From Desulfobacula sp. (GTDB lineage Bacteria > Desulfobacterota > Desulfobacteria > Desulfobacterales > Desulfobacteraceae): a stretch of DNA of 62,192 nucleotides. The position numbers and the translations under genes are program-made. The stretch covers positions 1-62,192 of the forward strand of contig VMSR01000221.1 of NCBI GenBank assembly GCA_013792075.1, written 5' to 3'. Shown here piece by piece: positions 38,001 through 45,758 of the stretch; within the stretch, counting starts at the first letter, position 1, and every line of letters starts with the position of its first letter. The notes below the pieces were generated by a model, which was not told the origin of the DNA, did not search any database, and saw nothing but the letters and a program-made list of their open reading frames with translations.

Positions 38001-39297
38001 GGAAGTTAAAAGTAAGGCCGCATTCGGAAACCCTGAGAATCCCTTGCTGCTCTCTGTTCGGAGCGGGTCTTCCATTTCCCAGCCCGGAATGCTGGATTCT
38101 TTTTTAAACGTGGGGATCAATGAAGAGATTGCCGAAAGCATTGCCAAAAAGACAGGAAACCCCTGGTTTGCCTGGGATTCCTACCGCAGGTTTCTCCAGG
38201 CCTACGGCATGACATTCAATATCCAGCGGGATGCCTTTGACCATGTGATCTCCGGGTTCAAGGAACAGCACGGCATCTCTTTTAAACGGTATTTTACCGG
38301 CGACCAGATGAAATCGGTGGCCCTGGCCTACAAGCAATTGCTCGTGGATTTTGGCGTGGACCTGATTGAGTCTCCCATGGAACAACTCTTTTTGGCCATC
38401 CACAAGGTTTTTTCCTCCTGGAATTCCAAACGGGCAAAGGACTACCGGCAGATCATGGGCATCTCCGATGACTGGGGCACGGCCGTGACGGTCCAGGCAA
38501 TGATCTTCGGCAACAGGTCCCGGCAGTCCGGATCCGGTGTTGTTTTCAGCCACAGTCCCAAATTGCCCGGGGACGCCATCCGGCTCTGGGGGGACTTTAC
38601 AATTGGCAACCAGGGAGAAGACGTGGTCTCCGGTCTGGTTAAAACCCTGCCCATATCGGAAATCCAGAAGGAGTTGGAGGACAGGGAGTCTAAAATAAGC
38701 CTGGAAACAAAGTTTCCCCAAATTTACAAGCAGCTGCTGTCCATTGTCCAGCAGTTGATTTACGAGGGGGGGTGGAATCCCCAGGAAATTGAATTTACCT
38801 TTGAGGGGCCGGAAAAAAAGGATTTGTTCATCCTCCAGGCCCGGGACCTTTCCCTGCGGGATCAAAAGAAAATGACCGGGTTTGAGGCTGATGACGCACA
38901 GCTTGCCACCCTTTACCTGGGTCAGGGCATCGGGGTTTCCGGCGGTGCCATGAGCGGCAGGATCGTCTTTACCCTGGAGGAAATAGACGGGTTTCGTCGC
39001 CAGGACCCGGATGCAAATTTGATTCTTGTCCGGAACGACACCGTGCCCGATGATATTCTGGAGATTGACGCCTCGGACGGTATTCTCACCGCCAAAGGCG
39101 GGTTGACCTCCCATGCTGCCGTGGTGGCCTACAACCTGAAAAAAACCTGTGTGGTGGGGTGCGAAAATCTGGTGTGCAATGAGCAGGAAAAGGTGTGCCG
39201 GCTCAATGGGGTGAAAATGAAGGTGGGCGATTATATCAGTATTAACGGATACAAAGGGTCTGTGTATCAGGGTGAAATGAAAGTTAATATAATTTAA
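35077..39297 (+). CDS. Large dikinase-like protein: helical N-part, ATP-grasp, phosphohistidine domain
   Basis: About 1406 residues (numbering here from ATG 35071). Residues 1 to about 915 are helix-rich and not recognised. An ATP-grasp domain of the PPDK/PEP synthase type runs from about 922 to 1270, with LGNKGWNLIKLKHLGIEIP, LSVRSGSSISQPGMLDS (996 on) and GNRSRQSGSGVVFS. A swivelling phosphohistidine domain ends it, with His1348 in GGLTSHAAVVA. The PEP/pyruvate TIM barrel of real PPDK or PEP synthase is absent. So it can probably charge its histidine from ATP but must pass the phosphate to another acceptor, as rifampin phosphotransferase does. GTG at 35077 has AAAGG 6 nt upstream, while ATG 35071 directly abuts it. 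A divergent GAPDH gene follows by 15 nt. Confidence 0.8.
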   Translation: MKSKALEVNLSGTRADVIIDEKYQLLLDIFDGYVGILSRLEIFLKELSHPYRNWGFIVSEARHFTLHYFYLYKPHPDGRKALELFADIFITAFESRSDEEIRAAAVDNLMLVLHHIAKESGDEMSRFFPVMEKEVLRIYSYEDKDFHFFVSSYYQPDRLAQVLLENLETNRKTNNDGTVFLALNRLLVKFYTASFAFWLSQDDPVEWMRENIDEWRLNESIIEILDAVSHSRLGSWQARLEDLVQTHDLGSSDTTAQLIRLTGYRDFVKQFKEVPRKILDHSQGKTYGKYFKLTFLFYIIHSPGLAMIHREALGEIHRTLIHLIGDRGFKKDIRIVDQTFSLLKEHKGRYPGTVLECIHKIGDAVYKTDEMELINHFIDRAVDHGFQFPMIRGTGEDWQIQGNNAHVKNIRVFLSLIGQQPKKSKRLLSALIISLSIGGVFIRDTDLFPRDITRFLNSEIGPVYNLVKQLARLLPAFFNEIGAEGELRDISTQLDESCFRRDRLVHFLRKQCHVESSSRIVEFIQQVMIFWKTRDKTPLAPFVPPSIYGDIRSVGRFIDGPGKILLSLESKGLVQPEDYLMYRQEALDKLVDEVEGVKDLDRLRVKLMSRFYRLLNEKYGIDNLGLKDYLATFKAEDLPDPQRLMAALEEKDLETKIEFLLNYMLQLKEIILSDKTFAVNEAIYHKRHFAVDIPSMYGRYNEAKFDALGLTLRIESIVNVLFEDLINGIDLRLITKPTFVRIFSILMLFRKALSLDGIVSNKLDTQLEFLKYSVNITTCSFTQYLDIFKGFIRAVADAVSDHFNTIHSGNLVHMESRIGKDQILSKYLPGAYAENSTDLDAKMAEKLDQRVADIFFRDRIATSLGLQQLDVFLNRILHTLFRQSEKLSQDELSALLNYDPKCSVTNIEDDERISNNIIYLGNKGWNLIKLKHLGIEIPNGFIITTEVFKCLDLINKYAPAAVNFKQHVTAMLARLEVKSKAAFGNPENPLLLSVRSGSSISQPGMLDSFLNVGINEEIAESIAKKTGNPWFAWDSYRRFLQAYGMTFNIQRDAFDHVISGFKEQHGISFKRYFTGDQMKSVALAYKQLLVDFGVDLIESPMEQLFLAIHKVFSSWNSKRAKDYRQIMGISDDWGTAVTVQAMIFGNRSRQSGSGVVFSHSPKLPGDAIRLWGDFTIGNQGEDVVSGLVKTLPISEIQKELEDRESKISLETKFPQIYKQLLSIVQQLIYEGGWNPQEIEFTFEGPEKKDLFILQARDLSLRDQKKMTGFEADDAQLATLYLGQGIGVSGGAMSGRIVFTLEEIDGFRRQDPDANLILVRNDTVPDDILEIDASDGILTAKGGLTSHAAVVAYNLKKTCVVGCENLVCNEQEKVCRLNGVKMKVGDYISINGYKGSVYQGEMKVNII

Positions 39298-39312
39298 AAG
39301 GGATACAAAAAT

Positions 39313-40563
39313 ATGAATACAAGTGAGACAATGGTCCTGGGGATTAACGGGCTTGGGAGGATCGGCAAGCTGTCTTTGTGGCACCATGTTGGCAGAAAAT
39401 ATTTTAATGAAATCGTGATCAATGTGGGCAGGGAAGTGGGCACCTCAATGGACGATATTGTCCACTATATTGAGCGGGATTCCACCTATGGCAGGCTGGA
39501 AGCCTATCTGTACGGCTATCAGGGGAAACCGGTGATAACGGATGTGGATGCCAATGCCTCCACGCTGAAGGTGAACGGCATCCGGGTAAAAATTCTGAAA
39601 AACCACAGAAATCCCAAGGATATTGAATGGGCAGACCACGGGGTCAATATTGTCGTGGATACCACGGGCCAGTTCCTGGATCCCAATCTTTCCTCAGATG
39701 ATCCCAAAGGTTCACTCCGGGGCCATCTTGCAGCGGGCGCCCAAAAGGTTGTGGCCTCGGCACCCTTTAAGCTCAAACAAGGGGCTGTCATGCCCGAGGA
39801 CGCCGTGACAACGGTTATGGGGGTCAACGATAAGGACTATGATCCGGTCCGCCACACCCTAATTTCCAATGCTTCCTGCACCACCACCTGCCTTTCCCAC
39901 ATGGTGAAACCCCTGCTGGATGCCTTTGGCATTGAACGGATTCTCTCCGCCTCCATGGCCACCATCCATGCTGCCACCGGGTCCCAGCAGGTGCTGGACC
40001 GTCTGCCCAAGGCAGGTGCTGTCGACCTGAGAAAAAACCGATCCATCCAGAACAATATTATCCTGACCACCACGGGTGCTGCCAAGGCATTGCAATTGGT
40101 GATTCCGGAAATGGCCTTCATCGGGTTTATTGCAGAGTCCGTGCGTATCCCCACCACCACCGGATCTTTGATCATCCTGGTGATGAATTTCCAGGAAGAA
40201 CTCAATAAAAAACCCATCCGCAGGGACAGGATCAATGATATCTATCGCACTGCGGCAGAGCAGAATTCAAACGGTTACCTGGTCTTTACCGACAAGCAGA
40301 ACGTTTCCTCGGATATCATCGGCACGCCCAGGGCAGCGGCTGTCATCGAAGGCCATGAAACCCATACAAGGACCGGGGCCATCAATATCAATCTGGAGCA
40401 TATGCGGGGAATTGACAAGGATGTCCTTGACAGCATCAAGGACCATGTGGGCAGCATCCAGGTCACCCAGGCGGTGATATACGGGTGGTACGACAATGAA
40501 ATGGCAAGCTATGTCAACATGATGGGTGACCGCATCGTGTCCATTGCACAATCCCTTGAATAG
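39313..40563 (+). CDS. Divergent glyceraldehyde-3-phosphate dehydrogenase-like protein
   Basis: A 416-residue GAPDH, about 80 longer than the usual 335. The dinucleotide motif is GINGLGRIGKL, the catalytic Cys189 lies in SNASCTTTCL, His219 in ATIHAATGS, and GWYDNEMASY closes the domain. The residue after the second strand that normally binds the adenosine ribose (IND in typical enzymes) reads INVGRE here, so cofactor preference may differ. The substrate loop after His219 (QQVLDRLPKAGAVDLRK) also differs from the standard. It may be a true GAPDH of this lineage or a paralogue with another aldehyde substrate. It lies 15 nt after the dikinase-like gene, so the two are likely co-transcribed. Confidence 0.82.
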   Translation: MNTSETMVLGINGLGRIGKLSLWHHVGRKYFNEIVINVGREVGTSMDDIVHYIERDSTYGRLEAYLYGYQGKPVITDVDANASTLKVNGIRVKILKNHRNPKDIEWADHGVNIVVDTTGQFLDPNLSSDDPKGSLRGHLAAGAQKVVASAPFKLKQGAVMPEDAVTTVMGVNDKDYDPVRHTLISNASCTTTCLSHMVKPLLDAFGIERILSASMATIHAATGSQQVLDRLPKAGAVDLRKNRSIQNNIILTTTGAAKALQLVIPEMAFIGFIAESVRIPTTTGSLIILVMNFQEELNKKPIRRDRINDIYRTAAEQNSNGYLVFTDKQNVSSDIIGTPRAAAVIEGHETHTRTGAININLEHMRGIDKDVLDSIKDHVGSIQVTQAVIYGWYDNEMASYVNMMGDRIVSIAQSLE

Positions 40564-40655
40564 GCCTGGGTTTTTTGTGATTCCCGCCATGAAGAACGTG
40601 AAGACGAAACATCCTCTTTTTTCGTGTGCTTCATGATCTCCATGGCGGCGTTTGT

Positions 40656-40967
40656 TTATAATATAGTGAATCCGGCCGCTTTCCAGCCGGAGATTCCCTT
40701 GTCCAGAACCCTTATGCTGGTGTATCCTTCTGCTTCATATTGCACGGCAAGACCTGCCGCAGACTTGTCATCGGGTCAGCCTCAGTAAAAAATGATATCC
40801 GTGTCCGTTGCAAGATCGGGTTTCATTTTTAAAAATTCGCTCATGGGAAGGGCACCTTCAAGATGGGCCTGGCTGTTAAATTTATCATCGTCATAGATGC
40901 ATACCAGAAGGGAGAGTCCTGCCTGTATACTTGCCTTGGCATCTGCCGCCGATATCCGCTTAATCAT
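40656..40967 (-). CDS. Rhodanese-like selenoprotein with Sec-Gly-Sec active site (two in-frame TGA)
   Basis: A 103-codon frame, read through TGA at 40782-40784 and 40776-40778, gives one complete rhodanese domain. The N-terminal half is IKRISAADAKASIQAG ... AHLEGALPMSEF, the active site DIIFY-U62-G-U64-PDDKSA, and the C-terminal half GYTSIRVLDKGISGWKAAGF, ending at TAA (40656-40658). Single-domain rhodaneses often have Y-C-x-C-P here, so both TGA codons fall exactly where cysteines belong. Family homology continues without a gap on both sides. GGAGG lies about 7 nt before the ATG. A hairpin at 40769-40746 could be a SECIS. If the TGAs were stops, the product would end at residue 61 and lack its catalytic loop. 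It would act as a sulfur or selenium transferase. It lies 101 nt after the RND pump gene. Confidence 0.82.
40746..40769 (-). promoter_or_regulatory. Candidate bacterial SECIS hairpin
   Basis: On the minus strand, six nt after the second TGA, GACAAGTCT can pair with AGGTCTTGCC around the loop GCGGCA (stem with one A-C and one T-T mismatch). The loop begins with G and starts 21 nt after the first TGA and 15 nt after the second, in the range seen for bacterial SECIS elements. The structure was drawn by eye. Confidence 0.45.
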
Positions 40968-41068
40968 ATACTACCTCCGTTTGGGTTTGGGGTTGATGGT
41001 CAGCGTCGGGATATGCCATACTATAAGACATGAATTTGATCCGGGCAAATATTTTTATCCCCATTTGC

Positions 41069-44000
41069 TTAAAGGTGGGTGTCTGGTTCCGGTCTTTCCA
41101 GGAAAAAAGACCTGGTTTTGGCATATCCAATGGAAAAGACCTGTTTTATCTCCTCGATCAGGGCATAGAGGGTGGGCACCACCACCAGGGTCAGGATGGT
41201 TGCAATCATAAGGCCGAAGATGACCACAATGGCCATGGATCGCCACCACTGGCTGGATTCGGAAGCCATGGACAGGGCCATGACATGGAAATCATAGGAG
41301 ATGCCCGTGACCATGGGCACAAGTCCCAGAATGGTGGTGACGGCCGTGAGCACGACCGGCCGAAGGCGAGTGGCGCCGGCGGAGATGACCGCATCCGTTA
41401 CCCTCATGCCCAGAGCCCGAAGCTTGTTGATATAGTCTATGAGCACAATGGCATTGTTCACCACCACCCCGGCAAGGGAGATGATTCCCACCCCGGTCAT
41501 GATCACCCCAAAGGGGGAGTTGATCACGGCCAGGCCCCAGAAGGCCCCTCCAAGAGACAGAATAACCGAGGTCAGGATAATGACCGGCTGGACCACCGAG
41601 TTGAACAGGGTGACCAGGATCAGGAAGATAAGAAACAGGGCAATAAGAAAGGCTTTTGATAAAAATTCCTGGGCCTGCTGCTGCTCTTCATCTTCACCCG
41701 TAAACTTGTATGAATAGCCCGGGGGCAGTTTCATTCCTTTCAAAAGTTCCTGGACCTGCATCCTTGCAACGGTTCCCGTGATTTTTGTTTCATCCACATT
41801 GGCCTGTATCGTAACCACCCGTTCATGGTTTTTCCTGACAATATCGCCGATGGTCCCCTTGTATTCAATGGCGGCAAGGGTGGTCAAGGGAACGATCTCT
41901 CCCGTGGCCGTGGGAATCATGAGTTTGTGCAAAACATCGGTCACCTCCAGGTCGGACTCGGCCAGTTTGACCACGATGTCATAATCTTCATCCCCTTCAT
42001 AATAGGTGGAGACATCCAGTCCATTGTAGGCAATTTTGAGGGCATAGCCAATGGCAGAGGTGGTCAGGCCGAACAGGGCTGTTTTCTGGCGGTCGATTTT
42101 TATCTGAACCGAGGGGAGCCCCCCCTGGTAATCATCCCGCACATCCTTGATATGGGGAACGCTTTCCGCCACCTTTTGAATCTGTTCTGAAATCTTGTTT
42201 AAAACATTAAAATTATCCCCTGAAATTTCAATGTTAATGGGGGGTCCTGTGGGAGGACCTTCCTTTTGTTCATCCACGGTGATTTTTACCCCGGCAATAT
42301 GGGCCACCCGGTTGCGGATCTCTTCCAAGTCCTGCTTGGTGGGGGATTTCCGGTCCTCAAAGTCGATGAACTGGATTCCGATATGGTTGGGAAGGTTTGA
42401 GTCAAAGACGGAAGAGCCGGCATTTTGAACCACCCGGGTGTAGATATGTTCAATATTATTGATATCGGAAGGGGCCATAAAGGAAGTTCCGTCTGCATTC
42501 TTGTGTTCCTGAAGGGCAATGGCTTTCTGGTAGTTTTTATCTTTGCTTCCGGTAATGGCCATTTCAACGGCCTTAACCGTGCGGTCGATAAATTCCAGGT
42601 CAGCACCTTCCGGAACATCAATGTTGACGTAGACAGAGCCCGGATCAATGGAGGGAAAAAACTCAATGGGTTTTTCAATACCGATCTTAAGCATCCAGAC
42701 CTGGAACAAAAAGACCAGGACAACAAATGAGGCCAGGAGGACCGATATTTTGTGCTTCAGGGCATGGGTAAGAACGGCTTCATAGGATTTTAAAATCCAT
42801 CCCTTTATTTCAATGGGTTTTTCTCCCTGGGTTTCCATCTCTTCGGCCGAGAGGCTGTCCATGGCGGTCTGGTTTTTCCCGGTCTTCATGAAAAAAGCGC
42901 ACAGGGCCGGGTTGATGACCAGAGCCACAAACAGGGAGGAGGCCAGGGTCACAATCAGGGTAATGGGCAGAAATTTCATGAATTCTCCCATGATTCCGGG
43001 CCAGAAAATCATGGGGAAAAAGGCGGCCACCGTGGTCAGGGTCGAACCGATGACCGGCCAGGCCACTTCTCCTGTGGCTTTCATGGCCGCTTCAACCTTG
43101 GGCACGCCCTGCTGCATGTACCGGTAGATATTTTCGATGATCACAATGGCATTGTCCACCAGCATGCCCAGGGCCAGGGTCAGGGAAAAGAGGACAACCA
43201 TGTTCAAGGTAATGCCCAGGGCCTGGAGTATGGAAAAGGAGAGAAACATGGACATGGGGATGGCAACGCCGACCAGGATGGCATTTCTCATGCCCAGGGC
43301 AATGAAAAGAACTCCCACTACCAGGATGAGGCCGGAAATGATATTGTTTTCCAAATCCGCCACCATGGACTTGATTTCCTTGGACTTGTTCATCAGCTTG
43401 GTGATGGTGGTATTTTTGGGAAAGGTGGCGCCTGCCCTTTCAATGATTTCATCAATCTTGTCCGAAATACGGATGATGTTTTCCCCCACCCGTTTTTTCA
43501 CCGAAATATTAATGGAATCCACCCCGTTGAGCCGGGACCGTGAGGTTTCCTCCTTGATGCCGTCCACCACGGTTGCCACATCCTTCAGATAGATGGGGGA
43601 ACCCTCATGGGTGGCCACCACAAGAGAGAGAATCTCTTCGGGTGTTTCAAATTCACCCGGTACCTTGAGCTGATATCGGCCGTCCCCCAGGGTGATGGCC
43701 CCGCCCGAGGTGTTCTGGTTTTCACTGACCACACTCTGCTGGAGGGCCGTGATGGGGATCTTGTAATAGGCCAGCTTGTCCGTATCCACCTCCACCCGGA
43801 TTTCCCGTTCCTGGCCCCCGGTGATGGCCGCCTCCAGCACGCCCGGGACCGCTTCAATATCATCCTTCAAGTCATCGGCTATTTTTTTAAGGGTCCTGGG
43901 ACCGCAGTCCCCTGCCAAAGAATACACCACAATGGGCATTTCTGAAATATTGACCTCGTACACGGACGGGTCGTTTTCAAGGTCCGTGGGCAGATCGTTT

Positions 44001-44347
44001 TTGGCTTCGTCCACCTTGTCCTTGACTTTGGTCAGCACCTCATTGATATCCGTGCCGGGCAAAAATTCGATGTTGATCTGGGACAGGCCCTGGGAGCTGA
44101 CGGAACTTACGTTTTTTACCTTGTCCAGGCCCTTGAGTTTTTTTTCAATTTTAAGGGTGATAGCAGTCTCTATGTCCGAGGCAGATACGCCCCGGTATTC
44201 CGTCCGGACAAAGACATAGGGAATGGTAATGTCCGGATCACTCTCCCGGGGCAGCACTTTATAGGAGTAGAGGCCGATGCCGATGATGATAAAGGCCAGA
44301 ACCAGGACGCTGATTCTGTTTTTAATGGCCGCATCCGAAACAATCAT
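41069..44347 (-). CDS. RND-family efflux pump inner-membrane subunit
   Basis: A 1092-residue RND transporter of the AcrB/MexB-like hydrophobe/amphiphile type. It has twelve membrane segments in the 1+5+1+5 plan with two large periplasmic loops. The proton-relay region is LALGMLVDNAIVIIENIYRY, and the C-terminal half repeats it as GVVVNNAIVLIDYINKLR. PRESDPDITIPYVFVRTEYRG near the N-terminus is typical of the subgroup often found with a single adaptor. The substrate is unknown. Its start overlaps the adaptor gene by 4 nt. No outer-membrane channel gene adjoins, so it probably uses a TolC-type protein made elsewhere. Confidence 0.9.
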   Translation of the reverse strand: MIVSDAAIKNRISVLVLAFIIIGIGLYSYKVLPRESDPDITIPYVFVRTEYRGVSASDIETAITLKIEKKLKGLDKVKNVSSVSSQGLSQINIEFLPGTDINEVLTKVKDKVDEAKNDLPTDLENDPSVYEVNISEMPIVVYSLAGDCGPRTLKKIADDLKDDIEAVPGVLEAAITGGQEREIRVEVDTDKLAYYKIPITALQQSVVSENQNTSGGAITLGDGRYQLKVPGEFETPEEILSLVVATHEGSPIYLKDVATVVDGIKEETSRSRLNGVDSINISVKKRVGENIIRISDKIDEIIERAGATFPKNTTITKLMNKSKEIKSMVADLENNIISGLILVVGVLFIALGMRNAILVGVAIPMSMFLSFSILQALGITLNMVVLFSLTLALGMLVDNAIVIIENIYRYMQQGVPKVEAAMKATGEVAWPVIGSTLTTVAAFFPMIFWPGIMGEFMKFLPITLIVTLASSLFVALVINPALCAFFMKTGKNQTAMDSLSAEEMETQGEKPIEIKGWILKSYEAVLTHALKHKISVLLASFVVLVFLFQVWMLKIGIEKPIEFFPSIDPGSVYVNIDVPEGADLEFIDRTVKAVEMAITGSKDKNYQKAIALQEHKNADGTSFMAPSDINNIEHIYTRVVQNAGSSVFDSNLPNHIGIQFIDFEDRKSPTKQDLEEIRNRVAHIAGVKITVDEQKEGPPTGPPINIEISGDNFNVLNKISEQIQKVAESVPHIKDVRDDYQGGLPSVQIKIDRQKTALFGLTTSAIGYALKIAYNGLDVSTYYEGDEDYDIVVKLAESDLEVTDVLHKLMIPTATGEIVPLTTLAAIEYKGTIGDIVRKNHERVVTIQANVDETKITGTVARMQVQELLKGMKLPPGYSYKFTGEDEEQQQAQEFLSKAFLIALFLIFLILVTLFNSVVQPVIILTSVILSLGGAFWGLAVINSPFGVIMTGVGIISLAGVVVNNAIVLIDYINKLRALGMRVTDAVISAGATRLRPVVLTAVTTILGLVPMVTGISYDFHVMALSMASESSQWWRSMAIVVIFGLMIATILTLVVVPTLYALIEEIKQVFSIGYAKTRSFFLERPEPDTHL

Positions 44348-45498
44348 TGGGTCAGCTCCTCCATTCTCCGGATGGTTCGGGTGACATGGACGGTTTCACC
44401 GTCCTCAATGATCTTGTGGCCTACCACCACGACCTTTTCCCCCGGCAACAACCCTTGGGGGATCTGGGTTTTCCAGCCGTCCAGGAACCCCGTGGTCACG
44501 GGCCTGAACTGGACCACATTCTGGTTTTCCACAAAGACACCGGTCTGCTTGTTCACGATGACCAGGGCATATATGGGCACGGCCAGTCCTTGGGGATCCT
44601 GCTTTTTGATGATGGTCACCCGGGCAAACATTCCCGGCAGAATCTGAAAATCCGGATTGTTTACGGCGATTTCAAGATTATACAGGCGGGCCATGGAATC
44701 GGTGGTTTTAAACAGGTAGTGATATTCACCGGTGTAGCTTTTTCCGTCCAGTGCGTCAATGGTCATGTCAAAGGTTGAAAGTTTGCGGACGGCGGCCACA
44801 TCGGATTCGGGTATGCCCACTTCTATTTTCAGACGATCAATCTGGAGAATGGTGGCAACTGGGTCACCCACACTTAAAAAATTGCCGTTTTCAATAAAAA
44901 CCCGGTCCACCACCCCTTCCATGGGCGATCGGATGGTGCACCGGTTCAGGTTCAACTCAGCAGTATCCATGGCAGCTTTCAAGGTTTTAACCCCGGAGAC
45001 GGCATCATCCAGCTGGGACTGGGTGACAAATTGTTTTTCTGAAAGGGCCTTGAACCGCTTTTCAGTGATCATGGCCGTTTCAAAAGAAGCCTTGGCAGAA
45101 TCGAAATTGTTCTGATATTCCTGTTTATCGATCACGGCCAGGATGTCCCCCTTTTTTACCCGGATTCCCTGGTCGATTTTTTTGTCCACAATTTTTCCCT
45201 TAACCTCGGCAGCCACCGTCAAGAAAATCCAGGGCTTTGCCACACCGGGCAGGCTGATTTTTTCCATGACCATATCCGGAAGAACCTCCATGGTAATGAC
45301 ATTGGTCGCAGCTTTTGCCTTTTTCATCTGGTGGGATTGTTCATAGGCAAGATCTTCCTTCTGGGCGGCGATTTTTTTAGTGAGAGGGAAAATCACCAGG
45401 GCAATCACCAATATCACGGTGAGCATTGGGATGTTGCGCCAGACAAAGCGCATGGATGATCGGAAAATTTTTTTTGGCCGGGTGGATTTGGGTTCCAT
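44344..45498 (-). CDS. RND efflux periplasmic adaptor (membrane fusion protein)
   Basis: A 384-residue adaptor with an N-terminal membrane anchor (NIPMLTVILVIALVIFPLT). Its lipoyl-like half motifs are GKIVDKKIDQGIRVKKGDIL and IRSPMEGVVDRVFIENGNFL, with a helical hairpin between (about 125-190) and a beta-barrel and membrane-proximal part after. It links the pump to an outer-membrane channel. The stop overlaps the pump ATG (ATGA), so the two are co-translated. The upstream stretch 45499-45685 probably carries the promoter, but no clear box or regulator gene is seen. Confidence 0.9.
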   Translation of the reverse strand: MEPKSTRPKKIFRSSMRFVWRNIPMLTVILVIALVIFPLTKKIAAQKEDLAYEQSHQMKKAKAATNVITMEVLPDMVMEKISLPGVAKPWIFLTVAAEVKGKIVDKKIDQGIRVKKGDILAVIDKQEYQNNFDSAKASFETAMITEKRFKALSEKQFVTQSQLDDAVSGVKTLKAAMDTAELNLNRCTIRSPMEGVVDRVFIENGNFLSVGDPVATILQIDRLKIEVGIPESDVAAVRKLSTFDMTIDALDGKSYTGEYHYLFKTTDSMARLYNLEIAVNNPDFQILPGMFARVTIIKKQDPQGLAVPIYALVIVNKQTGVFVENQNVVQFRPVTTGFLDGWKTQIPQGLLPGEKVVVVGHKIIEDGETVHVTRTIRRMEELTQ

Positions 45499-45685
45499 GA
45501 ACTATTTCCTTAAATATATAATATAGTGAACCCCATTAAAATAGTGTCAGTCTGTCTTATTTCAAGGGTCTTTTTTGTACGTCCATTGTCACGCCGGTGG
45601 ATTAAAATCCGATGCTATAATACCCGCTTGCCATTGTATAGGATGAAATTGTAAAAAAGTGTTGAACAAAGAAGAGAGGAGTGGT

Positions 45686-45722
45686 CAGGACCGGAAAGAG
45701 AGAAATCTCTCTCCCGGTCCTG
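45686..45722. repeat. Long inverted repeat (hairpin) after the acyl-CoA ligase gene
   Basis: CAGGACCGG (45686-45694) pairs with CCGGTCCTG (45714-45722), and inner GAGAGA/TCTCTC bases extend the stem. It lies 37 nt past the acyl-CoA ligase stop. No T run follows on either strand; one precedes it on the minus strand. It may still stall transcription or protect the 3' end of the mRNA. Confidence 0.6.
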
Positions 45723-45758
45723 CTTTAAAAAAATAAGTATTCGTATAAAAGGTCCCGG

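Noticed and set aside
38104-39387. Antisense open frame of 427 codons opposite the dikinase-like gene
   Set aside because: No recognisable motif or ribosome site; it mirrors the codon bias of the strong gene on the plus strand. The same holds for long antisense frames at 4147-5289 and 56950-57960.
40657-40670. TATAATATAGTGAA shared with 45517-45530
   Set aside because: A 14-base AT-rich match in 62 kb is expected by chance, and one copy lies inside the rhodanese coding sequence.
45686-45722. Inverted repeat as a Rho-independent terminator
   Set aside because: No T run follows the stem on either strand; listed only as a hairpin.
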